Notes: generated by a model not told the origin, from the letters alone. A DNA stretch of 64,000 bases from Diphasiastrum complanatum (GCA_029204225.1 CM055097.1:4062620-4126619); one strand, 5' to 3'. Shown: positions 39,530 through 52,500, counted from the first letter of the stretch. Numbers and translations are program-made.

Positions 39530-41219
39530 TTGGAAGACCAAAATCAAGTGCCAAAGGAGCCGAGAAGATCCACAAGGAGCAAGGCCGAGCCTTCAAGGCT
39601 CACATACTTTGAGAAAGGGAAGCAAAGGGAAGACACATCTCCTTCTACCTCTTACTCTTTTCTAACCACAATGCATGAAGAGCCATCATGTTATGAAGAT
39701 GCAAGTAGATCACAAGTTTGGAGAGATGCAATGCAAGTAGAGTTTGATGCTTTGATAGATAATCAAACTTGGAATCTTGCACACCTTCCATATGGGAAGA
39801 AGCCACTTGAATGTAAGTGGATCTATAGATTAAAGTACAATCAAGATGGATCTATAAGTAAGTACAAAGCTAGATTGGTTGCTAAGGGGTTTCTTCAAAC
39901 TAAAGGCATAGATTATGAAGAGACATTTGCTCCTATAGCAAAACTTGTAACCATTAGATTGATCATTTGTATTGCTACTTTATTAAAGTTGAATCTCTAT
40001 CAAATGGATGTGACAAATGCTTTTTTGAATGGCTACTTGGAGGAGGAAATATACATGTTGCAACCCAAGGGCTTCATCAAGGATGGTGAGGATGACAAGG
40101 TTTGACACTTAAGGAAGAGCCTATATGGCTTGAAGCAAGCACCTAGAGCTTGGTACTCTAGGTTGAATGATTTTCTTTACTCTCTTGGCTTTGTGATTAG
40201 CTTTTATGAGCCTTCTTTGTACATCAAATGTAATGATGGAAAGATCATCATTTTAGTACTTTATGTTGATGATATCATATTGACAGAAAATGATGGTGAA
40301 GGCATAAGAAATGCTCAAGTCTAGTGAATTCAAGATGGTAGATCTAGGACTTCTTAAGTTCATACTTGGAATAGAAGTTACTAGAGGTAGTGATTTTACT
40401 TTTATAAGTCAATCAAAGTATGCTACTTCCATTTTTTAAAGGTTTGGCATGAAAGATTGTAAAGGGATTGACACCCCTATGGAACAATCTTGTAAAGTTA
40501 CTAATGATTGTCATGAAGCATCCCTTGAGGACATCACACACTTTAGGAAGCTAATAGGCTCCTTAATCTATTTGACAATCGCTAGACCAGATTTGAGCTA
40601 TAGTGTAATCAAGTTAAGTCAATATATGCAAGGTCCCTTGAGGCATCATTGGAAAAGTGCCAAGAGAGTGCTTAGATATGTCTCTTCTACTAGATTTTTT
40701 GGCATTCTCTATCAAGGATCTAACTTGTACTTGAGAGCATTTTTGGATTCTAATTTTGCAAGAGATAAGATGGATAGAAGACCCATAAGTGCATTTGTCA
40801 CTTTTTTTTGTGGAGTGATATCTTGGCTTTCCAAAAAGCAAGATACAATTTCTCTTTCCTCTTGTGAAGCCGAGTACAAGGCATTGACTTCAACAACCAA
40901 AGAACTCATATGGCTAAGAAGACTTTTGGCAGAGCTTCAAGTGCTAAAGCCCAAGGAGGTCCCTTGCATCTATTGTGACAATCAAGCTTCTCAACAAATT
41001 GCTACCAATCCGATCTTCCATGCTAGAACAAAGCATATTGAGATAGCTCATCACTTTGTGAGGGAGAACGTGCAATCCAAGGAGGTTCAACTTCATCATG
41101 TGCCTTCATCCGAGTTTATAGCTGATATCTTAACCAAACCTTTAGCTAAAGATTCATTTTTCAAGTTAAGAGATGCTCTTGGAGTTGTAGATATGTGTAC
41201 ATTAGACTTGCCAAGTTAG
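39530..41219 (+). pseudogene. Copia-3 unit 1 RT-RNase H
   Basis: The frame 39530-40105 has QVWRDAMQVEFDALIDNQTW, CKWIYRLKYNQDGSISKYKA, KGFLQTKGIDYEETFAPIAK and MDVTNAFLNGYLEEEIYMLQ. A TGA at 40103 breaks it. 40130-40324 has PRAWYSRLNDF and LYVDDIIL (intact YVDD). A second break is near 40322. 40449-41219 is an open RNase H frame: KLIGSLIYLTIARPDLSYSV, SWLSKKQDTISLSSCEAEYK, CDNQASQQIATNPIFHARTK, ADILTKPLAKDSFF. RT and RNase H make and process cDNA. No gag, PR or INT is present. Confidence 0.9.
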
Positions 41220-41232
41220 AAGTGAGGAGGAG

Positions 41233-42071
41233 CGTTAAAATATCACTTCCAACTTGTTGTACCTTGTAGATCTCAAGTTATTTGAGCTTGATAGGATCTC
41301 ACACGTGTGGAGTCTGTTCCCACATGTGAAAGAATGTACGTAAGTCATTTTTATCAAGTTAGATTGATTTTAGCTTGATTTACACTAGTGTGAAATTGAC
41401 CTTTGAGTAGAATCTTGAAAATGGTCAATTTGGTCAAACTTTGTGTAAATAGATTGGACTTCCATGTGAATGAGTTATTACTCACACATGTCAAGATACC
41501 ATTCACACATGTGGATAAGCTTCTAAAAGATAAGATAGAAATATTCCATTAGCTCCTACTTTACAGGGAATATTCTTATAAATGTGGAAGACTAGCTTTT
41601 TGCTTTCTAGCCAAAGAGAATAGTCAACTTTGGGAGATGAGCACATATGGCTCCCATTGTGGATATGGATGACTAGGCACTCTTCACACGTGTAAAGGCT
41701 TGCTGGACAGTACACAGCTCGTGGATGTACTTGATCTAAAAAGGGATCAACCAAATCAATAACAAGTTGATGTGAGATTGGCAAATTCTAGTTTTGTTGA
41801 GATTTCCACATCTGTCTTGAGTTTTGATTAATGAAATGCATTTGTAAGTTACTGTACTTTACTCTCTGTAAACAGGCTATACATGTACTATCCTCCATAC
41901 GTGTGAGGCCGGCCATCCATGTGTTTGATCATTTGATCCATTGCTCTTGCTTAAATCATAGTGTAAAGCATCTAGATCAAGATCTAACATCTAGAACTTG
42001 ATAGATATTTGGATTAAGCAATCAATAACTCTTAATGATTGTTTTTTGTCCTTTTTCTCTAAAAATTGACA
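41233..42071 (+). repeat. Copia-3 LTR2 (shared middle LTR)
   Basis: 839 bp. The first base is mutated (CGTTAAAAT in place of TGTTAAAAT). It follows the purine tract GAAGTGAGGAGGAG and is followed by a primer site, so it acts as 3' LTR of unit 1 and 5' LTR of unit 2. Confidence 0.9.
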
Positions 42072-42375
42072 TGGTATCAGAGCCAAGTCTACGAGTGATC
42101 TAAATGATTAATAGTACTTGAGAAATCATTGACAATTTGCTGTTTTTGAGTTCTAATTGAGAGGGCGAGTTCAAAGACAGAAGTAACATGATTGTTTTTG
42201 GTCAAGATCGATTTGTGGGCTGCTGAAGTATTGTCCACACATGTGAAATCATATAGCAACCTTCAAATTAACTTCCATTAGTGTGTTTGATCCAAAAAAG
42301 TGCATACTAGTCCAAAATAAATTCATCTAGTCTCTTAGGTGATGAAGATCTTGCAACACCCTTGAAAATGATCTT

Positions 42376-44077
42376 TTGGAAGACCAAAATCAAGTGCCAA
42401 AGGAGCCGAGAAGATCCACAAGGAGCAAGGCCGAGCCTTCAAGGCTCACATACTTTGAGAAAGGGAATCAAAGGGAAGACACATCTCCTTCTACCTCTTA
42501 CTCTTCTCTAACCACAATGCTTGAAGAGCCATCATGTTATGAAGATGCAAGTAGAACACAAGTTTGGAGAGATGCAATGCAAGTAGAGTTTGATGCTTTG
42601 ATAGATAATCAAACTTGGAATCTTGCACACCTTCCATATGGGAAGAAGCGACTTGCATGTAAGTGGATCTATAGATTAAAGTACAATCAAGATGGATCTA
42701 TAAGTAAGTACAAAGCTAGATTGGTTGCTAAGGGGTTTCTTCAAACTAAAGGCATAGATTATGAAGAAACATTTGCTCCTGTAGCAAAACTTGTAACCAT
42801 TAGATTGATCATTTGTATTGCTACTTTATTCAAGTGGAATCTCTATCAAATGGATGTGACAAATGCTTTTTGAATGGCTACTTGGAGGAGGAAATATACA
42901 TGTTGCAACCCGAGGGCTTCATCAAGGATGGTGAGGAGGACAAGGTTTCACACTTAAGGAAGAGCCTATATGGCTTGAAGCAAGCACCTAGAGCTTGGTA
43001 CTCTAGGTTGCATGATTTTCTCTACTCTCTTGGTTTTGTGATTGGCTCTTATGAGCCTTCTTTGTACATCAAATGTAATGATGGAAAGATCATCGTTTTA
43101 GTACTTTATGTTGATGATATCATATTGACAAGAAATGATGGTGAAGGCATAAGAAATGTTAAAGTTTCCTTGTCTAGTGAATTCAAGATGGTAGATCTAG
43201 GACTTCTTAAGTTCATACTTGAGGAATAGAAGTTACTAGGGTAGTGATTTTACTTCTATAAGTCAATCAAAGTATGCTACTTCAATTCTTGAAACGCTTG
43301 GCATGAAAGATTGTAAAGGGATTGACACCCCTATGGAATAAGCTTGTAAAGTTACTAATGATTGTGATGAAGCATCCCTTGAGGACATCACACTCTTTAG
43401 GAAGCTAATAGGCTCCTTAATCTATTTGACAATCGCTAGACCATATTTGAGTTATAGTGTAATCAATTTAAGTCCATATATGCAAGGTCCCTTGATGCAT
43501 CATTGGAAAAGTGCCAAGAGAGTGCTTAGATATGTCTCTTCTACTAGATTTTTTGGCATTCTCTATCAAGGATCTAACTTGTACTTGAGAGCAATTTCGG
43601 ATTCAAATTTTGCAGGAGATAAGATGGATAGAAGATCCATAAGTGCATTTGTCACTTGTCTTTGTGGAGGAGTGATATCTTGGCTTTCCAAAAAGCAAGA
43701 TACAATTTCTCTTTCCTCTTGTGAAGCCGAGTACAAAGGCATTGACTTCAACAACCAAAGAACTCCTATGGCTAAGAAGACTTTTGGTGGAGCTTCAAGT
43801 GCTAAATGCCAAGGAGGTCCCTTGCATCTATTGTGACAATCAAGCTTCTCAACAAATTGCTACCAATCCGATCTTCCATGCTAGAACAAAGCATATTGAG
43901 ATAGCTCATCACTTTGTGAGGGAGAACGTGCAATCCAAGGAGGTTCAACTTCATCATGTGCCTTCATCCGAGTGCATAGCTGATATCTTAACCAAACCTT
44001 TAGCTAAAGATTCATTTTTCAAGTTAAGAGATGCTCTTGGAGTTGTAGATATGTGTACATTAGACTTGCCAAGTTAG
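42376..44077 (+). pseudogene. Copia-3 unit 2 RT-RNase H
   Basis: Same content and same upstream junction as unit 1, but with different lesions. A one-base loss in a T run near 42872 shifts the RT frame (continued in 42813-43229 with LYVDDIILTRNDGEGI). A change near 43222 ends that frame. The TAA near 43340 is private to this copy, and a frameshift lies near 43735. RNase H ends CIADILTKPLAKDSFFKL at 44077. The stop at 40103 of unit 1 is absent here, so the units decayed independently after duplication. Confidence 0.88.
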
Positions 44078-44090
44078 AAGTGAGGAGGAG

Positions 44091-44917
44091 TGTTAAAATA
44101 TCACTTCCAACTTGTTGTACCTTGTAGATCTCAAGTTATTTGAGCTTGATAGGATCTCACACGTGTGGAGTCTATTCTCACGTGTGAAAGAATGTACATA
44201 AGTCATTTTTATAAAGTTAGATTGATTTTAGCTTGATCTACACTAGTGTGAAATTGACCTTTGAGTAGAATCTTGAAAATGGTCAAATTGGTCAAACTTT
44301 GTGTAAATAGATTGGACTTCCATGTGAATGAGTTATTACTCACACATGTCAAGATACCATTCACACATGTGAAAAAAGCTTCTAGAAGATAAGATAGGAA
44401 GATTCCATTAGATCCTATTTTATAGGGATTATTCCTATAAATGTGGAAGACTAGCTTTTTGTTTTCTAGCCAAAGAGAATAGTCAACTTTGGGAGATGAG
44501 AAAACTTGGCTCCCATTGGTGGATCTGGATGACTAGGCACTCTTCACACGTGTAAAGTCCTGCTGGACAGTACACAGCTCGTGGATGTACTTGATCTAAA
44601 AAGGGATCAACCAAATCAATAACAAGCTGATGTGAGATTGGCAAATTCTAGTTTTGTTGAGATTTCCACATTTTTCTTGAGTTTTGATGAATGAAATGCA
44701 TTTGTAATTAACGTTGCTTACTCTCTGTAAACAGACCGTACAGGTACTGTCCTCCACACGTGTGAGGCCGCCCATCCATGTGTTTGATCATTTGATCCAT
44801 TGCTCTTGCTTAAGTCATAGTGTAAAGCATCTAGATCAAGATCTAACATCTAGAACTTGATAGGTCTTTGGATTAAGCAATCAATAACTCTTATGATTGA
44901 TAGTACATCAATATTTG
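44091..44917 (+). repeat. Copia-3 LTR3, right end truncated
   Basis: It begins TGTTAAAATATCAC after the purine tract TGAGGAGGAG. Similarity to LTR1 and LTR2 runs to about CAATATTTGTC (44917). The last roughly 25 bp are replaced by unrelated sequence, and Copia-2 does not resume. Confidence 0.85.
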
Positions 44918-47540
44918 TCGAGAACACAGTTTAAAAGTACGAAATTGACTTTTCAAAAAAACCGTCAAAAATATTTTGTGGTCAAGTTTTGTAAGACTAA
45001 GCCAAGAGTGTCAGTCCACCTAGAATTGGGCCCCAACCCGTCCTAAATGAGGCTAGAGCAAATTTTGCGGCCTTAGAAATGGCCGATGAATATTTTACGG
45101 CTTTTCAAAAAAATGGCCAGTTGTAAAAAAATAGCCGGTATGACCATGCTAAAATCTCACCATGTATTGAGTCCATTTTTTACTAATATATGATCACTCA
45201 GTGTATTTTTCAGGGAAACCGTGTTGTCGTGGGAGCCCTAGTCATGAATGCCGAAAAAGTCAACCATAGAAGAAAAAATCGAGAAAGAAAAGTTTCGGGT
45301 AAAAACGGGACCGGGAAACATGGATTCAATGTCAAGGAATCACAGAAACCCTAATGACAGAGTTTGGGCAATTTACAGGCAATTAACGAAATATGCGGGC
45401 CAAGGAGTTACCCAACAGACCAAAAACCCAGACAAATGAGCAGTAGAAGCACGACCCTTGAAAAATCGAAGAAAGGCCAAAAACACAAGTACCCAAGGAA
45501 AAATGAAGGCCGCCTACTAAAAATAGGGGTTGGAAAAGGGCCTCACCCAAAATGTGGATATTAAATGCCAAAACACCTTGGAGGCTAAAAAATTTGGGAG
45601 GTACACCCACTAGCCATTGACATTTTGGGCTTCTAGGGTGTACAAAAGGAGAAACTTGAATGGCCTCCCTAGCCTTTGACAAAAATGGCATCTTGGCTAG
45701 TTTTGGAAGATACCCTTGAATGCACCACTCCCCCACTCTCTTATGGAGGCCACTAGGTGTACTTTCAAATGGGTTGGGGACAAATGGCAAAGAGGGCTTG
45801 AAGGGCATGAAGAATGGCAAAGATGGCATTGTGAAGGGGATGCATTGGATTTTCCTATAAGAAGGAGCCAACTCCTTGTACAAATGTTAGTACTTTTGTG
45901 AGTTAGTACTTTTGTGAGTTAGTATTTTAAGAGTTGCTAATTTGGGAGTTGGCATTTTTGGATGCTTGTTGGCTTGTCTTGGAACTCTTGGAGGGTGGTT
46001 GTCTTGTGATGATGGCTTTGTTGGTTACTTTCCCTTGTGTTATTATCAATGTTAGCATGCAATTCTAGGGTTGTGTGATGGATGTTGAGGGTGAAGAATG
46101 AAGACTTGGTTGAGTTGGATTGGATGTTGAAAGTTGAAAGTCATTTGAGTTGGAAAGAATTTGGGATTGAGTCATTCTTGTTGTTTGAAGAGGAGGGCTT
46201 CATGGTTGTGTGGGAAGTGAGTGTAGTTCTTGGAGGATAGGTAATTTGGACGAAGTTTTGTGTGACTGTTGATGGTGTTGTGTAATTGCTTGTAGTTGGT
46301 AGATTAGGGAAGATTGATTGTGCTTGCTTCTTGATGCATTCTCAATATGAAGAGGTGTTTTTCCATTTATAAATTGCTGGATGTTTTGGGCTTGCGTGTA
46401 GTGGAAGACAATGGTTTTGTTTGGGTTTTGGTAGGATTTTGTTGAGAAAAAAAAAAGTAATGACATTGTTTTGGAGGAGTGATTGTTTGGTTGGAGAGGT
46501 TGGGGTTTTTTCCAAGTGATTGATTGGATCTTAGAAGGGCATGGTTATACTTGTTTCTCGAAGGTATTTGAGGTGAGGAAGCATAATACACTTGTTGGTT
46601 GACAACTTAATTGTGTGTGAACCTTTTTGTGGGTTGAATGTATTTTGTGGGTTGAATGTAGATGGTTGTTCGAAGTCCTTGTTTACTAGCGTGATTGCTC
46701 GTTGTTTGTTGATGATGGACCTGTGATGTATTTGCAAGCTATTGGATTAGTGTGGAGACCTGTCACAGTCCTCCCAACCCTACCTAGCCTCACCACAGTT
46801 CGTTGGAGCCATTTGGGCCCTGCCTGACCACTATATTTTTGTGGCAACAAATAAATTGTTGATTATGTGGAGCAGTCAGTCACTGTTGGCAATACCCAAC
46901 TGCTGATTTCTGAGGCTAAAAAACATTCACAATTGTGGGTATTAGTCACTCACATTTTAAAGCATTCATGACTAGCATCTCTTCGACTTTACAGCTACCT
47001 AATTGCACATTGAGGTAAGCATTTACTTGACCTATGCACTGTCTATTCATTTCAGTTCCATGAAGTTCTGTTGGTCAATCCCTTCGTAGTATGATATCAT
47101 AGCTTTAATCACTTGTGATGGAATGAAATTTTTGCAAATGTTGTAGTAAAGCAAGTTTTTAAGGGATCAAGTACATCAATTTAAAAGAACAAGTCATACA
47201 GATTGTGTTTTGCTACGATTGCATTTTGAGGTTGCATCCATATAACCAAGTGAATACTTGGGAGCTTTTATAGTGAATCGGTTTTAGCATTAATTCAAAC
47301 TCAGTCCGGAATTGTAATATTTTATAAACAAATGTAGCATGGCTAATTAGAACAATGAGTGCCTATTTCCAACTTGTTTAGTGAAAGTGTTAAAGTAAAT
47401 AACTTTGTTTCGTACTGATTTAGAATGTGTTGTATGGAGAGAACCGTAGGCTGGGTAGTTAACATCTTGCTGAGTTAGATCTATTAAACGGCTATATGGA
47501 ATCGTCAAGTTTTTGAAGTGTTTCTTACGTTTTTTCAATT
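44918..47540. other. Unassigned intergenic stretch
   Basis: No gene is supported. A 166-codon minus-strand frame (45883-45383) and short plus-strand frames have no recognisable domain and look like chance openings. Features seen are a short tandem repeat of GTTAGTACTTTTGTGA near 45890-45920 and a T/G-rich plus strand around 45950-46700. The interval may contain old retroelement sequence too diverged to recognise. Confidence 0.4.
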
Positions 47541-48116
47541 ATGAAACGTATTAATTGGACCCAACCTCTGCGAAACACCAGAGTGGGCCGTCCACCATCC
47601 GTGGTTGAAATACACCGTCTTGGTTAAACGTCACACTAGTCACACCCGCCGTCGGTATAGTCTAGCGAAATATCTAGACCCGACGGTCGGCAAAAATACC
47701 GTCGCTTAGCAAACAAAGCGGTGCGTATAACTTGCACCCCACGAGCACATCATAGGCTACTGTCGATTTCCAGCCCATGTAAGATTTTTACTAACTGTAA
47801 GTTGAATTCAATGGGGAAAGAGATATTGGCAAGATCCTAACGCGAATTAGTGATCTGAAGTTTTACGGAACCGTGACCCTAGAAAGCTAGTGAATCATTA
47901 CAGCCAAAAGTACTAGCACCCCCTCCTTGCAACCGTATCTCTGAGAGCCTGAAAAACTCTCATCGGTTGGGGAGCACGGGGCAATAGAGAAGGCCATCAG
48001 GGTTGGAAGTGGCAAATCCTCTGTTGCTCACGTAGGGCCGAACCGTCATTAGAGGTGGGGCCCCTTGACCCTTTTAGGACGTTTTGGCTGGACCAACCCC
48101 CGTCAAAATAGGCCCT
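47541..48116. other. GC-richer island with a hairpin
   Basis: Base composition changes from AT-rich flanks to a C/G-richer block (for example CACACCCGCCGTCGG and GGTGGGGCCCCTTGACC). No ORF or RNA family is recognised. At 47649-47686 the sequence forms an imperfect hairpin, CCGTCGG-GTCTAG pairing with CTAGAC-CCGACGG around a loop of about 8 bases with a 4-base bulge. It ends where a Copia-4-type LTR fragment starts. Confidence 0.35.
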
Positions 48117-48262
48117 ACCAATCAGTATCTCTTAGAGTTTGCATCTCATTTTGTATGTAGATGCTGATTTTCTACATTGGCAGGATTGTTGGTTTGCTCC
48201 TTATTGTAACCAAAGATCAGGGACATGGATTGGATCTTGAATGATCTGAAATCCTTCACAAC
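48117..48262 (-). repeat. LTR-tip fragment related to Copia-4
   Basis: On the minus strand it begins TGTGAAGGATTTCAGAT and follows the first about 145 bp of the Copia-4 LTR (TGATCTTTGGTTA, AATGTAGAAAATCAGCATC, GATGCAAAC). It stops within the LTR. A second such tip is at 57216-57360. Confidence 0.7.
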
Positions 48263-48604
48263 TAGTCTAGTTACCAAATTTCGTTATCCTAACCAACACA
48301 GTTAAAAAAATTTAACTTAAGGTATTGACGTCAGGCAGATTAGCACGTATTGGGCAGGAAGAGCCAACCAATGGAATACATCCAAGCTGCCCAACAACAA
48401 TTTCAAAGTTTGCTATAATGACTTCTATGCCATCGCAAGAATTAAATCATTTAGAGGCCTAAAAGTCAAGTTAGTGGATAAGAAAAAATTTCCACCATTT
48501 TTCAAATTCAAATAATAAGGGAGGTAGAAATTGATCAATAGCCATTAAGACCAAGTACCCATTTTTCAATCTAAATAGTGTTACCATGTAATTCATCTTT
48601 ATGT

Positions 48605-48901
48605 TCAATCAAATACTGGTGAAGAGTCTACCATTTTGGCGATTGGATGTCCGTGCTTCTCTTTCTCCTCCATCTCTCTCATGTTTATTGTTATATTTCC
48701 ATTATTTGCTTTTGTTATTTCTTTGGATGCCTTTAGCTTTTTGCCATCTACCAAAATCTTAAGAGTCACATCTTGCTTTTCATCAAGTTGTCCATGCACA
48801 TCCGAGTGAGACTTGTGGATATCTGGTACAATCTCACCTTGATCATTGTTGGTGGTCAATGTATTGTGTTCTATTCTTGGAGTTTGTTCTTCTCCCATCA
48901 C
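48605..48901 (-). CDS. Hydrophilic 98-codon ORF, unknown
   Basis: A minus-strand frame starts MMGEEQTPRIEHNTLTTNND and includes QLDEKQDVTLKILVDGKKLK. Its composition is charged and low in aromatics. It has no recognised domain, no neighbour in the same direction and no clear promoter. It could be a degraded exon or a chance frame. Confidence 0.2.
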   Translation of the reverse strand: MMGEEQTPRIEHNTLTTNNDQGEIVPDIHKSHSDVHGQLDEKQDVTLKILVDGKKLKASKEITKANNGNITINMREMEEKEKHGHPIAKMVDSSPVFD

Positions 48902-48950
48902 ATAAGAAATCTATGGAGTTTGTTATTCTCCCATCACATAAGAAATCTAT
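48879..48950. repeat. 36-bp tandem duplication
   Basis: Two adjacent 36-bp units starting GGAGTTTGTT and ending AGAAATCTAT (48879-48914, 48915-48950) differ at one base. Confidence 0.9.
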
Positions 48951-49379
48951 GCAATGGTGACGCTTGTGGCCTCTTTGCCTCCATAGCCCTAGCGCATTAG
49001 ATTCTCCTTTGAAGACATTGACATGATCATCAATACCTTTTTATCAAGGCAAGAACAAGATTGCTACAAGAAAATGATATTGTAGAGGGTCGAATCAGTC
49101 CAAAACGTACCAGGCTTTGACCCCACCATCCATTTCAAGCTAAAGTGGAAACTCGTCTCCATCCACCTGGGCAAGGCAGCAGTAGCCACTGTAGCCATTT
49201 CCAAGGCATCGCCCACAAAAAGTAATGGCCTGTTTATTGTCCCATCTCTTGAACACGTTTCGGTTACGCTTCTAACCAGAGTTGGGAAGCAACCGCGGTC
49301 TGGAAAGCAAGGCAGAAAAGAAAACTGAAGGGAAAAAATAAGGGAAAGAAAGAGCCAGCCCATGATCGCTGTTTCTTTT

Positions 49380-49595
49380 TACGTAACACTAGACAGTAGA
49401 CACCTTCATTTTACTCTCTCTGGTTTTTGGGCTGTCTGATCCATTCCTGCCATGAGTTTTTTGGGATCAAACACGCTCTCTTGATGAGTCTTGGGATTGA
49501 ACTTCTTGCAATTGATGACAGTCTTGATTGATCTTGCAGGTCTGCTTCATGTCTTACAGTTGGATGAAAGGCAAAAGGTTGAATTGATAAGGTAA
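49380..49595 (+). promoter_or_regulatory. GT47 5' region / probable 5' UTR
   Basis: The 200 bp before the GT47 start contain pyrimidine-rich stretches (TTACTCTCTCTGG near 49415) and an acceptor-like TGATCTTGCAG ending at 49540. A 5'-UTR intron ending there is possible. I see no unambiguous TATA box. Confidence 0.3.
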
Positions 49596-52500
49596 ATGAT
49601 GGCTTCTACTAGACAGAGAGCTTGCAGTTTCAAGATTGAGCTGCGTGGAATGTTGTCGTGGTTGTCGTTGTGGAACTGTGTAGCTGTGAAGCTTGGTAGT
49701 TCTAGAGTGGGTTCGAGCCAGGATGCGAGGAGGGTGCTGGTGGGCATGGGGTTGATGATGCTGTTGTTCGTTGCTCTTTATTGCAACCAAGCTCAACGAG
49801 ATTTATCCTTTGGCTGGCTCTCTCGAACAGTTGCATCTCCGGTATCCGCTGCTTTCAATGCAAGCTCGGCGGCAAAAGATAGGGCTGATCTTGTTGATGT
49901 TGTTCCCAGTCCAGCACTTTCCTTTGATCACAGTGGTCTGTTGGGAGATCCTCTCTCGCCTGCACCAGTAGAACAGACTTCCGAGCTGAATGAGACTTTG
50001 GGAGAGACTATGCCTACGAAAAATTCCCCCGCTTCTTCATATTTCACAAATAATTTGGCCTCGAACGCAACAGGCTCAACTATAGAATCTAACAAGCAGT
50101 CAGAACAAGTTTTAGAGACATCCAATATATCAGATGCAAACGATGAGCAGATGATGGTGAGTGCGCCATCTATGAAAGACTATGCTACAATTGACAGCAA
50201 GAATACTACTTCTTTGATGAATGAATCGCAAAAGTCAGTCGCAGAAATAGCTGATGATCAGGGTGCAGTTCTATCAACAGAATCATTCACACCCAAGACT
50301 CTAGATTCTCCAACAGTCGCTATAGCTGCAACCAGAGAGCAGGCCCCGGGCCCAGGCATTGAAGACAAAGTGGTCCATTTTCCGGGTCTCACTCCTTCAA
50401 CGAAGCCTTCAAACGACTCGGGCAATGATCTTCATCCTTCACCTGAGGTTGAGGTAAATTGCTTCAACTAAGTATCTTTTTCAACATTTACTCGTGATTA
50501 GGTACGTAACAGAGTATAAATTAACGTGTAGGACAACTTACTGTTACGAAAGATCATAAGGATTAACGATATCCATGCCAAGAAATAAGAACCCAGATTT
50601 TTTAAGTGAGGAAACGAATTATTGTACACATGGAAAGATGATAAAAGTATACATGCCTGAACTATCACTTATAGCATGACTGCAAATGAATTGTCCAACA
50701 TTCTTTCACTGATTTACAGCTAATTTGGATGAGTGACAACATCCTGAAGATTACGGCCATGGTCTATTTCCAGCCTCCTGGTAAAGCTTGCTTGTACCAA
50801 TTTCACGAAACATAGTTTACTAGCCAGATGGTGGCAATGGTAGTGAAAGCCGTCAGTCCAATGTCTCACTACGTAATAGAAATGCTGAAATTCTCTATAA
50901 AGAGGAAAAAGATTAAGCTCAGAGCGACTAATTTCTTATGAGCCTTCACGAGATATTAGATCACGTTTCAGTTCTAAAGTATATTTTTCTTCAGGCTGTC
51001 AGAAAGGACGTAATTCTTAAGTGGAACCAAAAAATTTAGCTAAATTCTTTTCCTGCTTGATGAATAAGCATAAGAAATTAAATCCTATCGTGGTTTGAGT
51101 ATATAGGAGTCTTAGATAGTGTATAAAGTCCTCAATCGAATAATGGCGCCTTAGTTTGTTCTCTCTACTCTGCTTTCGTCTAAACACAGTTGGGAAGAAC
51201 CTGCTCTAAGTTCAAAGGTGAACAGCAATTCCTGGTTACTTTTACTTATAAGTTGATGCTCCAGCTCCAGGAGACATATTACACATTTCAGTTATTCTTG
51301 TTTTTGGATTTTGGTAATTGAGAATGCTCATTTAGGCCCAAAAACACCTTTTTGCAACTTTTCTTGCTTGAATTTACACCGACAAATTTGAATGCCACCT
51401 GGAGTAAAATTGCACAGGGTGAACAAATTTAGATCTACCTGAATTTGATTTCGTATTAAACTCAACGTTTTGGCTTGGTGTATGATATTATCTATCCAAG
51501 TGGTAAATCAAGATTTTAGGCAAGCTAATCAATTCCTAGCTTTAACTGTGCTGGCCGCACTATTGGGCACCTAAATTATTTCTTCAAAGCTGCAAGAGGC
51601 AGATAGAGCATCGCAATGTTAAAAGAATACAATGCTGTTGTAGATAATATTGTTTGGATGTTTGGGAGCAATAATTAAGAGAACTTTTCTAACAGCTCAT
51701 CACATACAGATATCTAGTTGGAGATTCGACCTTGAACTTGGCTTGAAGGATGCAAAGCGAGCTATTGCAATGGCTCCTCCAGTGCTGGTTGATGCTGATC
51801 TCTATCCCCCCTTATACCACAATGTCTCTTCTTTCAAAATGTGAGTTGCAAATGCCATTAAATTCTTCATGATATATAGGTAGATTGTAAACCTCCAAAT
51901 TGAACTAATGTGGTGTATGAAACATTTTTTGCAACCATAGCTTATATGCAATGTTTGGCAGCTTATCTTGTAAAATAAACTTTTTAGAGCCTGTGTGCAT
52001 GATGAACAATAGGCGTAGAAGGTTATATTAAAGTGTAACATTGGATTTTTAACCAAGCTAAAATTGTCATCCCTGCTTAGTCTTGCAGTTCATGATAAGT
52101 GGTATAATTAAGAGCAGAGGGTTTGATTTTGCTCACTTTTATGACTACAGGAGCTATGAGATAATGGAGCGAGTATTTAAGGTTTATGTTTATGAAGAAG
52201 GTGAAAAACCTATGGTTCGAGCAGGACCTCTGACAGGTATCTATTCTTCAGAAGGGCAGTTCATAGAGCGTATGGTTCATGGTAACCAATTCACTGTGAA
52301 GGATCACACGACAGCTCACATCTTTTTCCTCCCATACAGTGTTTCAAATATGGTGGACAAGTTATATGTGCCCGACTCTCGCACTATGCAGCCAATAAAT
52401 GATTATATCAGAGACTATGTCAACATGCTGGCTGCAAAGTACCCATTTTGGAATGAAACACATGGTGCTGACCACTTTTTTGTATCTTGTCATGATTGGG

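Larger units (their letters stand above)
38389..44917 (+). mobile_element. Copia-3: tandem LTR-int-LTR-int-LTR array
   Basis: Three LTRs (38389-39225, 41233-42071, 44091-44917) alternate with two internal regions of about 2.0 kb, all in the same orientation. Each internal region has a primer site, a short leader and then jumps directly into RT followed by RNase H. Gag, protease and integrase are absent in both, with the same junction. The two repeat units are 2844 and 2858 bp and very similar, yet carry different frameshifts. The shared deletion plus a middle LTR serving both units points to duplication by unequal recombination between LTRs of one deleted element. No target duplication was found. 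The right end of LTR3 is truncated. Confidence 0.9.

Noticed and set aside
38389-44917. Regularly spaced repeats as a possible CRISPR-like or satellite array
   Set aside because: The repeats are 837-bp LTRs with primer sites and RT/RNase H between them.
44918-44960. Intact right end of Copia-3 LTR3 with GAAATTGAC at 44940
   Set aside because: Only a weak resemblance to the LTR end; no CA terminus, target duplication or return to Copia-2 sequence.
45383-45883. 166-codon minus-strand ORF in the unassigned region
   Set aside because: No recognisable domain, Phe/Leu/Pro-rich composition expected from the complement of a purine-rich strand, no conserved neighbours.
49064-49363. 99-codon minus-strand ORF with hydrophobic start upstream of GT47
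   Set aside because: Lies in the probable promoter region, no family match; the hydrophobic N-terminus alone is not enough.
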